From an uncultured Paracoccaceae bacterium (GTDB lineage: Bacteria > Pseudomonadota > Alphaproteobacteria > Rhodobacterales > Rhodobacteraceae): 64,000 bases of DNA. Below are positions 40,935-50,433 of the stretch, piece by piece. The translations under genes and the position numbers were made by a program. Where the stretch lies: contig CANNFA010000008.1 of NCBI GenBank assembly GCA_947503765.1, forward strand, positions 1 to 64,000. Direction: 5' to 3'. Every line of letters starts with the position of its first letter. The stretch's first letter is position 1. The notes under the pieces were generated by a model. The model was given only the letters and a program-made list of their open reading frames with translations, searched no databases and was not told the DNA's origin.

Positions 40935-41544
40935 CGCTTACAGCCGCGCCGCCATCGGGGTGGGGGCGGTCGCCCACCGCCTCGCGCCAGTGGCGCCGGC
41001 AGAGCGAGACGTAGGTTTCGTTGCCGCCGATCTGGATCTGGGCGCCGTCGGTCACGGCGCGCCCCTGCGCGTCGCGGCGCACGACCATGGTCGCCTTGCG
41101 GCCGCAATGGCAGATCGTGCGGACCTCGCGCATCTCGTCGGCAAGGGCCAGCAGCGCGGCGGTGCCGGGGAACAGCGTGCCGCGGAAATCGACACGCAGG
41201 CCGTAGCACATCACCGGCACGTTCAGATCGTCGACCGCGCGGGCGAGCTGCCAGACCTGCTCGGGTTCGAGGAACTGGGCCTCGTCGATGAAGACACAGG
41301 CGACGGGATCGGCGCTCATGCGCCGGGCGATGCGCGCGAACAGGTCGTCGCCGGCCGCGAACGTGTCGGCCGCGGCGCCGATGCCGATGCGGCTGGCGAT
41401 CCGGCCCTCCCCCGCGCGGTTGTCGAGCTGCGCGGTAAGCAGGGCGGTCTTCATCCCGCGTTCGTGATAATTGTGGGACGCCTGAAGCAGGATCGTCGAC
41501 TTGCCCGCGTTCATCGTCGAGTAGTGGAAATAGAGCTTGGCCAT
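40909..41544 (-). CDS. tdk: Thymidine kinase (type II, TK1-like)
   Basis: A 211-residue enzyme that phosphorylates thymidine. Walker A is STMNAGKST (9-17), Walker B/catalytic CVFIDEAQF, Zn-binding Cys in CHCGRK and the later CRRHW, and the substrate lasso region GGNETYVSLCRRHW. After the conserved end, about 20 residues of Gly/Ala/Pro-rich tail follow. The last ones, GASGGDI plus the stop, are coded by interspersed repeat copy D. The catalytic core is unaffected. Confidence 0.95.
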   Translation of the reverse strand: MAKLYFHYSTMNAGKSTILLQASHNYHERGMKTALLTAQLDNRAGEGRIASRIGIGAAADTFAAGDDLFARIARRMSADPVACVFIDEAQFLEPEQVWQLARAVDDLNVPVMCYGLRVDFRGTLFPGTAALLALADEMREVRTICHCGRKATMVVRRDAQGRAVTDGAQIQIGGNETYVSLCRRHWREAVGDRPHPDGGAAVSAGASGGDI

Positions 41545-41584
41545 TCACGGTCTTTGCCGCGCGGCACAGGCGGGCGCAAGCCCG

Positions 41585-42715
41585 TCAGAGGACGCGTTCG
41601 ATGAACCAGAACGCACCGATGCCGGCGATCATCAGCGAGGCGGGGATCGCGACGCGCGCACGGTACCACGGTTTGTCCCCGAACCAGAAACCAACGGTCA
41701 GGAACGCGGCGAGGATGACCGTCAGCTGGCCAAGTTCGACCCCGATGTTGAAGCCGATCAGCCGGGCGATGAAATTGGCCTGACCGCCGCCAAGCTCGCC
41801 CAGTACCGATGCGAAGCCCAGCCCGTGCAGCAGGCCGAAGAAGAACACCACCGCGGTGCGGAACGCGCCCAGTTGCGGGCGCAGGATGTTCTCGACCGCG
41901 ACGAAGACGATGGAGGCGGCGATCAGCGGCTCGACGATGCTGCCGGGGATGCGCACCAGACCCAGCGCTGCAAGTGCCAGCGTGACGGTGTGCGCCAGGG
42001 TGAAAGCCGTGACCTGGACCAGCAGCGGGCGCAGGTGCAGCGAGAAGAAGAACAGCCCCAGCACGAACACGATGTGATCCAGCCCCTTGGGCACGATATG
42101 CGCGAAGCCCTGGCCGATGAACCGCACGAAGACCTGCGGCGCGGTTTCGGTTGCGATGCCGGTGCGGGGCAGCGGCGCGCTTTGCGTGCCGCCCTGAAGC
42201 AGGGCGGAATAGGCCCCCTCGCCGCCGCCCTGCTGGCGTACCACGAGCGGGCCGAGCGCGGCGGCCCAGCCGACCGTCACCGCGCCCTCTCCCGGCGGCA
42301 GCGCGGCGGTGATGGTCAGCGTGCTGTCGCGCGGCAGATCGAGATCGCCCGCCGCCGGCACCGACAGCGCGGCGATGTCGGGTGTCAGTTCCGTATCGCC
42401 TGCCCGCAGGGTGAAATCCTGCCGGATGTCCGGCCATGCTGCGCGAAATGCTTCTTCCAGCGCGGCGGGGGGCAGGGCGCGCAGCGCGTCGTAACGCTCC
42501 GCCTCGGGCGCGTTGTCGGTGTCGTCCAGTCCCTGCAGGTCGATGCCGGCGATCAGCGGCTCCAGCGTCAGGACGATCTCCATCCGCAGGTCTTCGGCCC
42601 CCACATGCACGTCGGAAATCGCGGGACGGATTTCATGCGCGCGCGCGCCTGAGGCCAGCGTGGCGGCAACCGCGGCCGCGAACGCGAGGCGGTACAGGCT
42701 TGACAGGGGCCGCAT
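41585..42715 (-). CDS. HupE/UreJ-family membrane protein with periplasmic domain
   Basis: A 376-residue protein with a signal peptide (LAFAAAVAATLASGARAHEI). About 170 residues of periplasmic domain are followed by about six membrane segments. The hydrophobic part holds GQGFAHIVPKGLDHIVFVLG, FTLAHTVTLALAALG and FFFGLLHGLGFASVL, His-rich motifs as in HupE nickel/cobalt permeases. It was called from MRPLSSLYRL. Divergent from a DUF4198 gene with 43 bases between starts, which suggests a shared metal-related role. Confidence 0.83.
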   Translation of the reverse strand: MRPLSSLYRLAFAAAVAATLASGARAHEIRPAISDVHVGAEDLRMEIVLTLEPLIAGIDLQGLDDTDNAPEAERYDALRALPPAALEEAFRAAWPDIRQDFTLRAGDTELTPDIAALSVPAAGDLDLPRDSTLTITAALPPGEGAVTVGWAAALGPLVVRQQGGGEGAYSALLQGGTQSAPLPRTGIATETAPQVFVRFIGQGFAHIVPKGLDHIVFVLGLFFFSLHLRPLLVQVTAFTLAHTVTLALAALGLVRIPGSIVEPLIAASIVFVAVENILRPQLGAFRTAVVFFFGLLHGLGFASVLGELGGGQANFIARLIGFNIGVELGQLTVILAAFLTVGFWFGDKPWYRARVAIPASLMIAGIGAFWFIERVL

Positions 42716-42758
42716 CGGTGCCAGCTTTGCCCTTGTACGAACCGAACGGAATACTCCC

Positions 42759-43562
42759 ATGCGCCTGCTGCCTTTCCTGTGTTCCGCCGCTCTGCTGGCG
42801 GCCGCGCCGCTGGGCGCGCACGAGTTCTGGATATCGCCTCTGGACTATACGGTGGAAGCGGGGGGGAAGATCAAAGCGGAAATTCGCGTCGGCCAGGGTT
42901 TCAAGGGCCCGGCCTACCCCTTCGTTCCGCAGAACTTTCGCCGCTTCGAGGTCATCACCGGGGACGAGACGGCCGAGGTGACGGGCGTGGTCGGGGACCG
43001 CCCGGCGCTATCGGTTCCGGCGCCCGCAGAGGGGTTGGCCGTCATCGTGCACCAGACCCGCGACTATCTGCTGACCTACCGCGACTGGGACACCTTCGAG
43101 GAGTTCGCGGCCGACAAGGATATCGCCTGGGTGCTCGACCGGCATCTCGACCGGGGTTTCAGCCGCGACCGGGTGCACGAACGCTACAGCCGGTATGCCA
43201 AGAGCCTGGTGGCCGTGGGGCAGGGCGCGGGCGCGGATCGTGAAGTCGGCCTGCTGACCGAAATCGTCGCGCTCGCCAATCCCTATACCGATGATCTGTC
43301 CGGCGGATTGCCGGTGAAGGTTCTGTACAACGGGGCGCCGCGCGGCGACGCGCAGGTGGATTATTTCGCGCGGACCGAGGACAGCGTTGCGCCAAAGCGC
43401 AGCGTGCGGACCGGACCCGACGGTGTGGCGCTGATCCCGGTCGAGGCGGGGGCGGAATACCTTGTCGATGCGGTGGTCATGCGCGAGATCGCGCCCGGCG
43501 ATGCGGACGGCCCGGTCTGGGAATCGCTCTGGGCGTCCTTGTCCTTCATGGTGCCCCGATAG
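42759..43562 (+). CDS. DUF4198-family periplasmic protein
   Basis: A 267-residue protein with a signal peptide (MRLLPFLCSAALLAAAPLGA) and mature start HEFWISP, the hallmark of DUF4198 proteins. The mature N-terminal His is suited to metal binding. Beta-rich regions follow (GGLPVKVLYNGAPRGDAQVD). The family is often found with nickel or cobalt uptake genes. It pairs divergently with the HupE-like gene. Confidence 0.85.
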   Translation: MRLLPFLCSAALLAAAPLGAHEFWISPLDYTVEAGGKIKAEIRVGQGFKGPAYPFVPQNFRRFEVITGDETAEVTGVVGDRPALSVPAPAEGLAVIVHQTRDYLLTYRDWDTFEEFAADKDIAWVLDRHLDRGFSRDRVHERYSRYAKSLVAVGQGAGADREVGLLTEIVALANPYTDDLSGGLPVKVLYNGAPRGDAQVDYFARTEDSVAPKRSVRTGPDGVALIPVEAGAEYLVDAVVMREIAPGDADGPVWESLWASLSFMVPR

Positions 43563-43658
43563 CACGGCCCGCGATTGGGGCTGACGCCGCGGCATCACCC
43601 GTGTTAGGAATTGCTGCGGCGCAGAACGAACCTGCGGTGCACGCGATGGAGGGACGAC

Positions 43659-44294
43659 ATGACGGCTCGGGTCATCACGGTTGCGCAGCAGAAGGGCGGC
43701 GCGGGAAAGACGACGCTCGCGGTCAATCTGGCGGTGCACTACCTGTCTCGGGGCCAGCGTGTCGCGCTTCTGGACATCGACCCGCAAGGCAGCCTTGGCC
43801 GCTGGTTCATGGCCCGGCGCGAGGCGGGCGGCGATGTGACGGGGCTGGAATTCGGGACGGCCAGCGCGTGGGGCGTGTCCTATGAATGCGAAAAGCTGAA
43901 GCGCGATCACGATATCGTGCTGATCGACACGCCGCCGAAGATCGACGCCGATCTGCGCCCGGCGCTGCGCGAGGCGGACCTTGTGCTGGTGCCGGTCGCC
44001 ACGAGCCAGGTCGATCTGTGGGCGGTGGAAAGCGTGCACGATCTGGCTCGGCGCGAGGGGCGGCCGTGCCTTGTCGTGATGAACCGGGTGCCGCCGCGGG
44101 CAAGGCTGACCGGCAGTATCGCGGAGCAGATCGATGCGGCGGGACTGGACCGGGCCGCGTCGCCCGTTCACAATCGCGTTGCCTATGCCGAGGCGCTGGG
44201 GCGCGGGCAGGGCGCGGCGGAAGTGCGGCGCACCGGCCCGGCGGCCGAAGAGATCGCGGCGCTGGCTGCGGATATCGAGGGGCGGCTGGAATAG
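43659..44294 (+). CDS. ParA/MinD-like ATPase (orphan)
   Basis: A 211-residue P-loop ATPase: deviant Walker A KGGAGKTT (12-19) with the signature lysine, switch LLDIDPQGSLGRW and Walker B IVLIDTPP. It is of the small ParA type that positions cargo or partitions DNA. No parB or partner gene is adjacent, so its cargo is unknown. The start MTARVITVAQQKGG fits the fold. Confidence 0.88.
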   Translation: MTARVITVAQQKGGAGKTTLAVNLAVHYLSRGQRVALLDIDPQGSLGRWFMARREAGGDVTGLEFGTASAWGVSYECEKLKRDHDIVLIDTPPKIDADLRPALREADLVLVPVATSQVDLWAVESVHDLARREGRPCLVVMNRVPPRARLTGSIAEQIDAAGLDRAASPVHNRVAYAEALGRGQGAAEVRRTGPAAEEIAALAADIEGRLE

Positions 44295-44345
44295 CGCGTG
44301 AATTCAATTGCGCGAAACATGCCCTGGCGCGGTCTGCCGGCGGGG

Positions 44346-44714
44346 TCAGATGCGCCGATCGAGAATACGCTCGTTCAGAACCGTAAGCCCGGCGCGAAGT
44401 TTCAAGGCGATCGCCTGTGACACCGGATCCATCTGCATGACGCCGGCCGCGACGCGTTCGACAACGGTGCCGTTGCGCATCTGAAGCATGCGGGCCTCGT
44501 AGCTTGCCGTGCCGATATCGGCCGCGACCACGAGCCGGATCAGCAGCGCCAGGTAGAGAAAGAACACGACATGCCAGAGCGGCAGGTAGCGGCTGCGGTT
44601 GCGGACGCGCGCGACTTCCATGCCGTCGTGATTGAAGCTGAGCACCGACGAGGACCGCTGGTACTGGTCGGCAAAGCGCCGACGGAACATTCCGAAATTT
44701 TGCAGGGCCTGCAT
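44346..44714 (-). CDS. Unknown small membrane-anchored protein
   Basis: A 122-residue protein with one membrane segment (WHVVFFLYLALLIRLVVAAD, about 48-67). A basic cytoplasmic N-terminal part and a mixed C-terminal part follow. I do not recognise the family. It converges with the ParA-like gene. Confidence 0.65.
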   Translation of the reverse strand: MQALQNFGMFRRRFADQYQRSSSVLSFNHDGMEVARVRNRSRYLPLWHVVFFLYLALLIRLVVAADIGTASYEARMLQMRNGTVVERVAAGVMQMDPVSQAIALKLRAGLTVLNERILDRRI

Positions 44715-44797
44715 GAGCCGGCCTCCCGAAAAGCTGAAATCGGGGTCCAGTTTACACGGCTATGTGGCAAAAATGCGGCGCGGCGCGTCCGGCAGCG

Positions 44798-44899
44798 TCA
44801 GATGCTGGCCCAGTCGGTAAAGCGCACGGGGGCCGGCTGTGGTGCGGCCGGCGACTTGGGGCGCGAGGTTTGGCGGGGTTTCTTGATCGACGATGACAT
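44798..44899 (-). CDS. Possible short proline-rich protein (33 residues)
   Basis: ATG at 44897-44899 has GGAAGG about 7 bases upstream. The product MSSSIKKPRQTSRPKSPAAP ends APVRFTDWASI. The Pro/Lys-rich start and the FTDWASI end look designed rather than random, but there is no family to name. In the 434-base stretch 44715-45148 I see nothing else apart from a hairpin near 45052-45078. Confidence 0.4.
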   Translation of the reverse strand: MSSSIKKPRQTSRPKSPAAPQPAPVRFTDWASI

Positions 44900-45051
44900 A
44901 TTCGGGCCTTCCGACGACATGAGTGATCCGCACGGCAAGTCCGGCGGGCAGGGCTCATCTATGGTCCGCCCCCGCATCCGTCAACCGGCCGGGGCGCGAT
45001 GCGCCGGAAGGCGCCGATGCGAGACCTTGGGGCCGTATTGGGTAAACGCCA

Positions 45052-45078
45052 CAAACCCCGCAGGCGGGGTGTTTTCGG
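45052..45078 (-). terminator. Probable terminator after the cold-shock gene
   Basis: Read on the minus strand: CCCCG, CCTG, CGGGG followed by TTTGT. A short GC stem with a T-rich tail, 71 bases past the csp stop. On the plus strand it is followed by TGTTTTC, so it could work both ways. Confidence 0.5.
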
Positions 45079-45148
45079 TTTGAAAATGCTGGGAAATGCC
45101 GGGGCCGGCGGGTCGGCCGGGGCAGGATGCCCCGACCGGAAAACGAAA

Positions 45149-45355
45149 TCAGGCGAGCGCCAGGTTCGTCGCGCTTTCGCGGCCGTCACGGCCGGCTTCG
45201 ACGTCGTAGGTTACTTTCTGGTTGTCGGCGAGGCCGGTCAGGCCGGCGCGCTCGACAGCGGAGATGTGGACGAACACGTCCTTGCCGCCGGACTCAGGCT
45301 CGATGAAGCCGAAACCTTTGGTGGCGTTGAACCATTTCACTGTGCCATTGGCCAT
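45149..45355 (-). CDS. Cold-shock protein (CspA family)
   Basis: A 68-residue OB-fold RNA chaperone: MANGTVKWFNATKGFGFIEP with RNP1 (KGFGFIE) and RNP2 (DVFVHIS). Likely monocistronic. The upstream region is long and holds a hairpin close to the start codon, which suits post-transcriptional control. Confidence 0.96.
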   Translation of the reverse strand: MANGTVKWFNATKGFGFIEPESGGKDVFVHISAVERAGLTGLADNQKVTYDVEAGRDGRESATNLALA

Positions 45356-45696
45356 GTGAAGTCTTCCTTGTCTTGGGTGCTGCCCGAGTAATTCGGCAGC
45401 CTGGCTAGGTCGTCCAGATCGAGGGACTGATCAGCCGAAAACGGAAGACAGTGGTCGATAGATAACGGTCGCGAGAGGGGATATGGGATGCCCGCCAGAA
45501 AAAGGCAAGGAAAAACGCGGATGCGCGCAGAGGGTCAGAACCGCCTTCAGGTACAAGGCGTTGATCTTGTTGCAGGTAGCGGTAACGGAGGATCGGTGGA
45601 ATCCCGCCGATCCGCCAACGCGCCCGGCGTGAAGGACGGTTGGTCCGCCTGCTGGGCTGTGCCGCTGCGGCGCGGGGATTCGGCCGCAGCGTTCCC
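45356..45696 (-). promoter_or_regulatory. Upstream/leader region of the cold-shock gene with hairpin
   Basis: The 341 bases between csp and ettA hold no convincing gene. GCTGCCCGAGTAATTCGGCAGC-like arms at 45379-45400 form a near-perfect hairpin (GCTGCC...GGCAGC) about 25-45 bases before the csp ATG, inside the expected 5' untranslated region. CspA-type genes often have long regulatory leaders; function here is inference. Confidence 0.45.
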
Positions 45697-47352
45697 CTAC
45701 CGCGCGAATTTCTTGTACTTGATCCGCTTGGGTTCCACCGCGTCGGGGCCGAGCCGGCGAATCTTGTCCTCCTCGTAATCCTCGAAGTTGCCTTCGAACC
45801 ATTCGACATGCGCCTCGCCCTCGAAGGCGAGGATATGGGTGCAGATCCGGTCGAGGAAGAAACGGTCGTGGCTGATCACCACGGCGCAGCCGGCGAAATC
45901 GACCAGCGCATCTTCAAGCGCCCTTAACGTTTCCACGTCAAGATCGTTCGTAGGTTCATCGAGGAGCAGGACATTGCCGCCGGATCGCAACAGTTTCGCC
46001 ATGTGCACCCGATTGCGCTCGCCCCCCGACAGGAGGCCGACCTTCTTCTGCTGGTCACCGCCCTTGAAGTTGAAGGCCGAGCAATAGGCGCGGGAATTCA
46101 TTTCGGCATCGCCGAGCTGGATGACGTCCAGCCCTTCGGAGATTTCCTCCCACACCGTCTTTGATGCGTCCAGCGCGTCGCGGGATTGGTCGACATAGGA
46201 CAGCTGCACCGTATCGCCATAGAGGATCGCACCCTTGTCGGGTTGCTCCTGGCCGGTCAGCATCCGGAACAGCGTGGTCTTGCCCGCGCCGTTCGGGCCG
46301 ATCACGCCGACGATGCCGCCGGGCGGCAGGGAAAAGGACAGATCCTCGATAAGCAGCTTGTCGCCCATATGCTTGGACAGATCTTCGACCTCGATCACCT
46401 TGTCGCCAAGGCGCGGCCCGTTCGGAATGATGATCTGCGCGCGCGACAGTTTCTCGCGCTCCGACTGGCCGGCGAGGTCGTTATAGGCGTTGATCCGGGC
46501 CTTCTGTTTCGCCTGCCGGGCACGGGGCGACTGGCGCATCCACTCGAGTTCACGCTCCAGCGTCTTCTGCTTGGACTTGTCCTCGCGCGCTTCCTGCTGC
46601 AGCCGCTTGGCCTTCTGCTCCAGCCATGCGGAATAGTTGCCCTCGTAGGGAATGCCGCGGCCGCGGTCCAGTTCCAGGATCCAGCCGGTGATGTCGTCAA
46701 GGAAATAGCGGTCATGCGTGACGATCAGGATCGTGCCCTTGTAGGCGATCAGGTGCTGTTGCAGCCAGGAGATCGTTTCCGCGTCGAGGTGGTTGGTCGG
46801 CTCGTCCAGCAGCAGCATGTCGGGCGCTTCGAGCAGCAGTTTGCACAGCGCGACGCGGCGCTTTTCGCCGCCCGACAGCGTGTCGACGCTGGCCGAATCG
46901 GGCGGACAGCGCAGCGCCTCCATGGCGATGTCGATCTGCGCGTCGAGATCCCACAGGTTCTCGGCGTCGATCTCGTCCTGCAACGCGGCCATCTCGTCGG
47001 CGGTGTCGTCGGAATAGTTCATCGCCAGTTCGTTGAACCGGTCCAGCTTGGCCTTTTTCGCGGCGACGCCTTCCATGACGTTGCCGCGCACGTCGAGCGC
47101 CGGGTCCAGATCAGGCTCCTGCGGCAGATAGCCGACGCGCGCGCCCTCGGCGGCCCAGGCCTCGCCGGTGAAATCCTTGTCGATCCCGGCCATGATCCGC
47201 AGCAAGGTGGATTTGCCGGCACCGTTGACGCCGACGACGCCGATCTTGACGCCCGGCAGGAAGGACAGGCGGATGTTCTCAAAGAGCTTCTTGCCGCCGG
47301 GATAGGTCTTGGAGACGCCATCCATGTGGTAGACATACTGATAGCTGGCCAT
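45697..47352 (-). CDS. ettA: Energy-dependent translational throttle protein EttA (ABC-F)
   Basis: A 551-residue cytoplasmic protein with two ABC domains and no membrane segments. Walker A motifs are GVNGAGKST and GPNGAGKTT; signatures are [11 protein letters not shown] and [11 protein letters not shown]; Walker [12 protein letters not shown] and [11 protein letters not shown]. The linker and arm ([19 protein letters not shown]) match EttA. It gates the ribosome E site according to ATP level. Confidence 0.95.
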   Translation of the reverse strand: MASYQYVYHMDGVSKTYPGGKKLFENIRLSFLPGVKIGVVGVNGAGKSTLLRIMAGIDKDFTGEAWAAEGARVGYLPQEPDLDPALDVRGNVMEGVAAKKAKLDRFNELAMNYSDDTADEMAALQDEIDAENLWDLDAQIDIAMEALRCPPDSASVDTLSGGEKRRVALCKLLLEAPDMLLLDEPTNHLDAETISWLQQHLIAYKGTILIVTHDRYFLDDITGWILELDRGRGIPYEGNYSAWLEQKAKRLQQEAREDKSKQKTLERELEWMRQSPRARQAKQKARINAYNDLAGQSEREKLSRAQIIIPNGPRLGDKVIEVEDLSKHMGDKLLIEDLSFSLPPGGIVGVIGPNGAGKTTLFRMLTGQEQPDKGAILYGDTVQLSYVDQSRDALDASKTVWEEISEGLDVIQLGDAEMNSRAYCSAFNFKGGDQQKKVGLLSGGERNRVHMAKLLRSGGNVLLLDEPTNDLDVETLRALEDALVDFAGCAVVISHDRFFLDRICTHILAFEGEAHVEWFEGNFEDYEEDKIRRLGPDAVEPKRIKYKKFAR

Positions 47353-47586
47353 GCGGGGACGCTCCGTCGGTTGGGGTCGGGGTTGCCGCGTGTGTTATCC
47401 AAGCCGGCGTGGAAGGGCAATCGACGCGCGGCGGAAATCCGGCGCGCAAGGCTCAACGCCAGATCGGACGGGCGCAAAGCCGGGCCGCCGCATGCCGCGT
47501 TGTTGGCGTCCGTGCTTTCCCGTAGATTGGCGCGGCGCCGGACAGCCCCGAGGCCGGCCGCGGCTAGCAGCATCGGAGAGGGCCGG

Positions 47587-48210
47587 GTGACAGTCAAAAG
47601 ACCCTTGAGATGGGAGGTGCCGCACGTCCCGGACGGCCAGACCGTGGGTCTGCTCGGCGGGTCGTTCGATCCGCCGCATGCCGGGCATGTGCACATCACG
47701 CTGCAGGCGCTGCGGCGGTTCGGGTTGCACCGCGTCTGGTGGCTTGTCTCGCCCGGCAATCCGCTCAAGGCGCGCGGCCCCGCCCCGCTGGCCCGGCGGG
47801 TTGCGGCGGCAAGGCGGCTGATGCAGCACCCGAACGTGACGGTCACCGACATAGAGGCGCGAATCGGAACCCGCTATACCGCGCAGACCATCGGCCGGCT
47901 GCGCGCCCTGTATCCACGCGCCGGTTTCGTCTGGCTGATGGGTGCCGACAACCTCGCGGAGTTTCATAAATGGGAACAATGGCAGTGGATCATGGAAAAT
48001 GTTCCGGTCGGGGTGCTGGCGCGGCCCGGTGCGCGCATCGCGGCCCGTTGCTCTGTCGCGGCAAGCCGCTATGATGCGGCGATGCTGCCGGGGGGGGCGG
48101 CGCACCTGTTGCCAAGGATGCCAGCGCCGTGCTGGTGCCTGGTGAACGTGCCCATGGTGAACCTGTCCTCGACGGATATCCGGGCGCGCGGCGATTGGGC
48201 GCGTGCGTGA
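47587..48210 (+). CDS. nadD: Nicotinate-nucleotide adenylyltransferase
   Basis: A 207-residue enzyme of NAD synthesis: NaMN plus ATP gives deamido-NAD. The signature [18 protein letters not shown] and the terminal SSTDIRAR are intact, with [11 protein letters not shown] between. The likely start is GTG with GGAGAG upstream; an ATG is not available before the motif. It is followed by dacB after about 65 bases. Confidence 0.93.
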   Translation: MTVKRPLRWEVPHVPDGQTVGLLGGSFDPPHAGHVHITLQALRRFGLHRVWWLVSPGNPLKARGPAPLARRVAAARRLMQHPNVTVTDIEARIGTRYTAQTIGRLRALYPRAGFVWLMGADNLAEFHKWEQWQWIMENVPVGVLARPGARIAARCSVAASRYDAAMLPGGAAHLLPRMPAPCWCLVNVPMVNLSSTDIRARGDWARA

Positions 48211-48276
48211 CTGGCGGCGAAAGACGTCGCGGGCCTTGGGAAAAGGGTGTTGGACTGGATGGGTGACGGGGCACCG

Positions 48277-49767
48277 ATGCGAACGCGCCTGACGCGGCGG
48301 GGGATGCTGGCCGCGATGCTCGGCAGCGCGGCCGGGGCCGCTCTTGCCGGTGCGCCGACGCGGTCGCTGCGGCCGCCCCCGCGCGAGGACGCGCTGGCCG
48401 CGCGCACCGCCGCGCCGCTCGAACGGATTCTGGACGAGGCCGGGCTGTCCGGCAAGGTGGCATTCGCCGTCGCGGATGCCGAAACCGGCGAGGTGCTGGA
48501 GGCCAAGAGCCCGCTATTGGGTCTGCCGCCGGCCAGCGTGACCAAGGCGATCACCGCGCTTTACGCGCTCGATGCGCTGGGGCCGGACTACCGGTTCCGC
48601 ACTCGGCTGGTCGCGACGGGGCCGGTGGTGGACGGCAAGGTACAGGGCGACCTGGTGCTGGTCGGCGGCGGCGATCCGGGGCTGGATACCGACGCGCTGG
48701 GCGACATGGCAGGCCGGCTCAGGGCGGCGGGCGTGACCGGGGTGACCGGCGCGTTCAAGGTCTGCTCCGGCGCGTTTCCGCGGATCGCGTCGATCGACCC
48801 GGGCCAGCCCGAACATGTCGGCTACAACCCGGCGGTGTCGGGGCTGAACCTCAACTACAACCGTGTGCATTTCCAGTGGAAGCGCGAGGCGGGCGCCTAT
48901 ACCGTTTCGATGGATGCGCGCGCGCGCAAGTACAGCCCGAACGTGAACATCGCGCGGATGCGCGTCGTGGACCGCGCGCTGCCGGTCTATACCTATGCCG
49001 ATGCCGGGGGGGCCGACGAATGGACCGTGGCGCGCCCCGCCCTGGGCAAGGAGGGTAGCCGCTGGTTGCCGGTCCGCAAGCCCGAAGCCTATGCCGCCGA
49101 GGTGTTCCGCACGCTCGCGCGCAGTCACGGCATCGCACTGCCCGATGCTGCATTCACAAGCGCTCCGCCCAGGGACGGAACAGCGCTGGTCGAGCTTGAA
49201 AGCGGCGCGCTGACCGCGATCCTGCGCGACATGCTGAAATGGTCGACCAATCTCACCGCCGAGGTGACGGGCCTTGCCGCCTCCGCTGCGCGCGGCGCGG
49301 CGCCCGCCACGCTGCAGGACTCCGCCGCCGAGATGAGCCTCTGGGCACGGCGCGAGCTGGGCGCCCGCCGTGCCGCGCTGGTCGACCATTCGGGGCTGGG
49401 CGAGGCGTCGCGCCTGTCCGCCCGCGACATGGTCGCCGCGCTTCTGAAGGCGCGCGAGGCGGGCATGTTGCCGGGCCTGCTCAAGGACATCCCGATGCGC
49501 AACGAGGCCGGAGAGGTGCTGGCCAACCATCCCACGAAAATCCGCGCCAAGACGGGGACGCTTAATTTCGTCAGCGCGCTCGCGGGCTATATCCGCACCG
49601 GCAGCGGCCGGGATCTCGTTTTCGCCTATTTCAGCGCGGACCTCGACCGGCGCGCGGCGCTCGGCCCGGAAGACGGGGAAATCCCCGATGGCGCGCGCCC
49701 CTGGAAGGCGAAATCACGATTGCTTCAACTCAGGCTGATCGAACGCTGGGGCACCGCTTTCGGCTGA
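48277..49767 (+). CDS. dacB: D-alanyl-D-alanine carboxypeptidase/endopeptidase (PBP4 type)
   Basis: A 496-residue periplasmic peptidoglycan hydrolase. The N-terminus RTRLTRRGMLAAMLGSAAGA has twin arginines, so Tat export is possible. Active-site motifs are SVTK (87-90), STN (323-325) and KTG (425-427), all intact. The inserted domains between the first two motifs are typical of PBP4. Alternative starts are GTG 48247 and ATG 48259. Confidence 0.92.
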   Translation: MRTRLTRRGMLAAMLGSAAGAALAGAPTRSLRPPPREDALAARTAAPLERILDEAGLSGKVAFAVADAETGEVLEAKSPLLGLPPASVTKAITALYALDALGPDYRFRTRLVATGPVVDGKVQGDLVLVGGGDPGLDTDALGDMAGRLRAAGVTGVTGAFKVCSGAFPRIASIDPGQPEHVGYNPAVSGLNLNYNRVHFQWKREAGAYTVSMDARARKYSPNVNIARMRVVDRALPVYTYADAGGADEWTVARPALGKEGSRWLPVRKPEAYAAEVFRTLARSHGIALPDAAFTSAPPRDGTALVELESGALTAILRDMLKWSTNLTAEVTGLAASAARGAAPATLQDSAAEMSLWARRELGARRAALVDHSGLGEASRLSARDMVAALLKAREAGMLPGLLKDIPMRNEAGEVLANHPTKIRAKTGTLNFVSALAGYIRTGSGRDLVFAYFSADLDRRAALGPEDGEIPDGARPWKAKSRLLQLRLIERWGTAFG

Positions 49768-49820
49768 TCCGCCACTCCATGCGCCGTGTCCTGCTCCTCA
49801 TCTTGCCCAAAATACCTTGG

Positions 49821-49872
49821 GGAGCGCGAGGGGCAACGCCCCTCGCTCCGGTCGGATCGCCAAAGGCGATCC
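49821..49872. repeat. Two tandem hairpins between convergent genes
   Basis: Hairpin 1 (49821-49849): GGAGCGCGAGGGGC, AAC, GCCCCTCGCTCC. Hairpin 2 (49854-49872): GGATCGCC, AAA, GGCGATCC. They lie between the convergent dacB and TerB-like genes and are preceded by CCCAAAATACCTTGGGG. Similar elements recur in Rhodobacterales intergenic DNA as I recall. A bidirectional terminator or REP-like role is likely. Confidence 0.75.
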
Positions 49873-49883
49873 GAAGCCCTCGC

Positions 49884-50315
49884 TCAAAGCTGCATGTGCC
49901 GGGCCCTTGCGCCGCGCTCGATGGCGGCGGCGTGCAACCGGTCGATCCTCAGCTCATAGCGGATCTCGGCCAGGAATTGCAGCTCCACATCGCCCAGCAG
50001 CCCGTCGGATGCGGCGACGTCGCAGGCCAGCGCATAGGCGGTTTCCCACAGTTTTCCGGGCAGATTGCCGCGGATCAGCCCGAACAGTGCGTCCAGCCCA
50101 TCCTCTTCGCCGAACAGGTCGAACACGGTGACCGATACCCGCTTGAGCCGGTCCTTGTCGTAATCGGCGAAGACGGGAAGATGGTCGATGATCGATTCGA
50201 TCGACACCAGTTCGGCCGTGCGGATGTTCTGGTCCGAGGCGGAGATGGCGATCATCACGGCCACGAGGCAATCCTGCGGCGAAAGGGTGGTATCGGTGTC
50301 GGTCACGTCGGGCAT
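49884..50315 (-). CDS. TerB-like helical protein
   Basis: A 143-residue cytoplasmic protein: [20 protein letters not shown], then [16 protein letters not shown] and [20 protein letters not shown]. Two acidic helix motifs ([11 protein letters not shown] and [11 protein letters not shown]) are the TerB/TerD-like metal-binding pattern. Its role (tellurite or stress response) is unproven. Divergent from lysS. Confidence 0.78.
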   Translation of the reverse strand: MPDVTDTDTTLSPQDCLVAVMIAISASDQNIRTAELVSIESIIDHLPVFADYDKDRLKRVSVTVFDLFGEEDGLDALFGLIRGNLPGKLWETAYALACDVAASDGLLGDVELQFLAEIRYELRIDRLHAAAIERGARARHMQL

Positions 50316-50433
50316 CCCTGTCTGTGCTGCAATGCCGTCAATATTGACGCCGCCCGGCCCCGGCAATAGGGGAGTGGCCCTGAATGCGGGGCGCGGCGCC
50401 CTGCGCGACATCCGGCAAAGGCGGGAAAGCGAC

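Noticed and set aside
45405..45809. Protein genes between csp and ettA
   Set aside because: The frames are Arg/Pro-rich, lack ribosome-binding sites, overlap the ettA end and resemble no family.
48247..48276. Longer dacB start (GTG 48247)
   Set aside because: The extra residues LDWMGDGAP would precede the export signal; the ATG at 48277 gives a normal signal start, although the GTG cannot be excluded.
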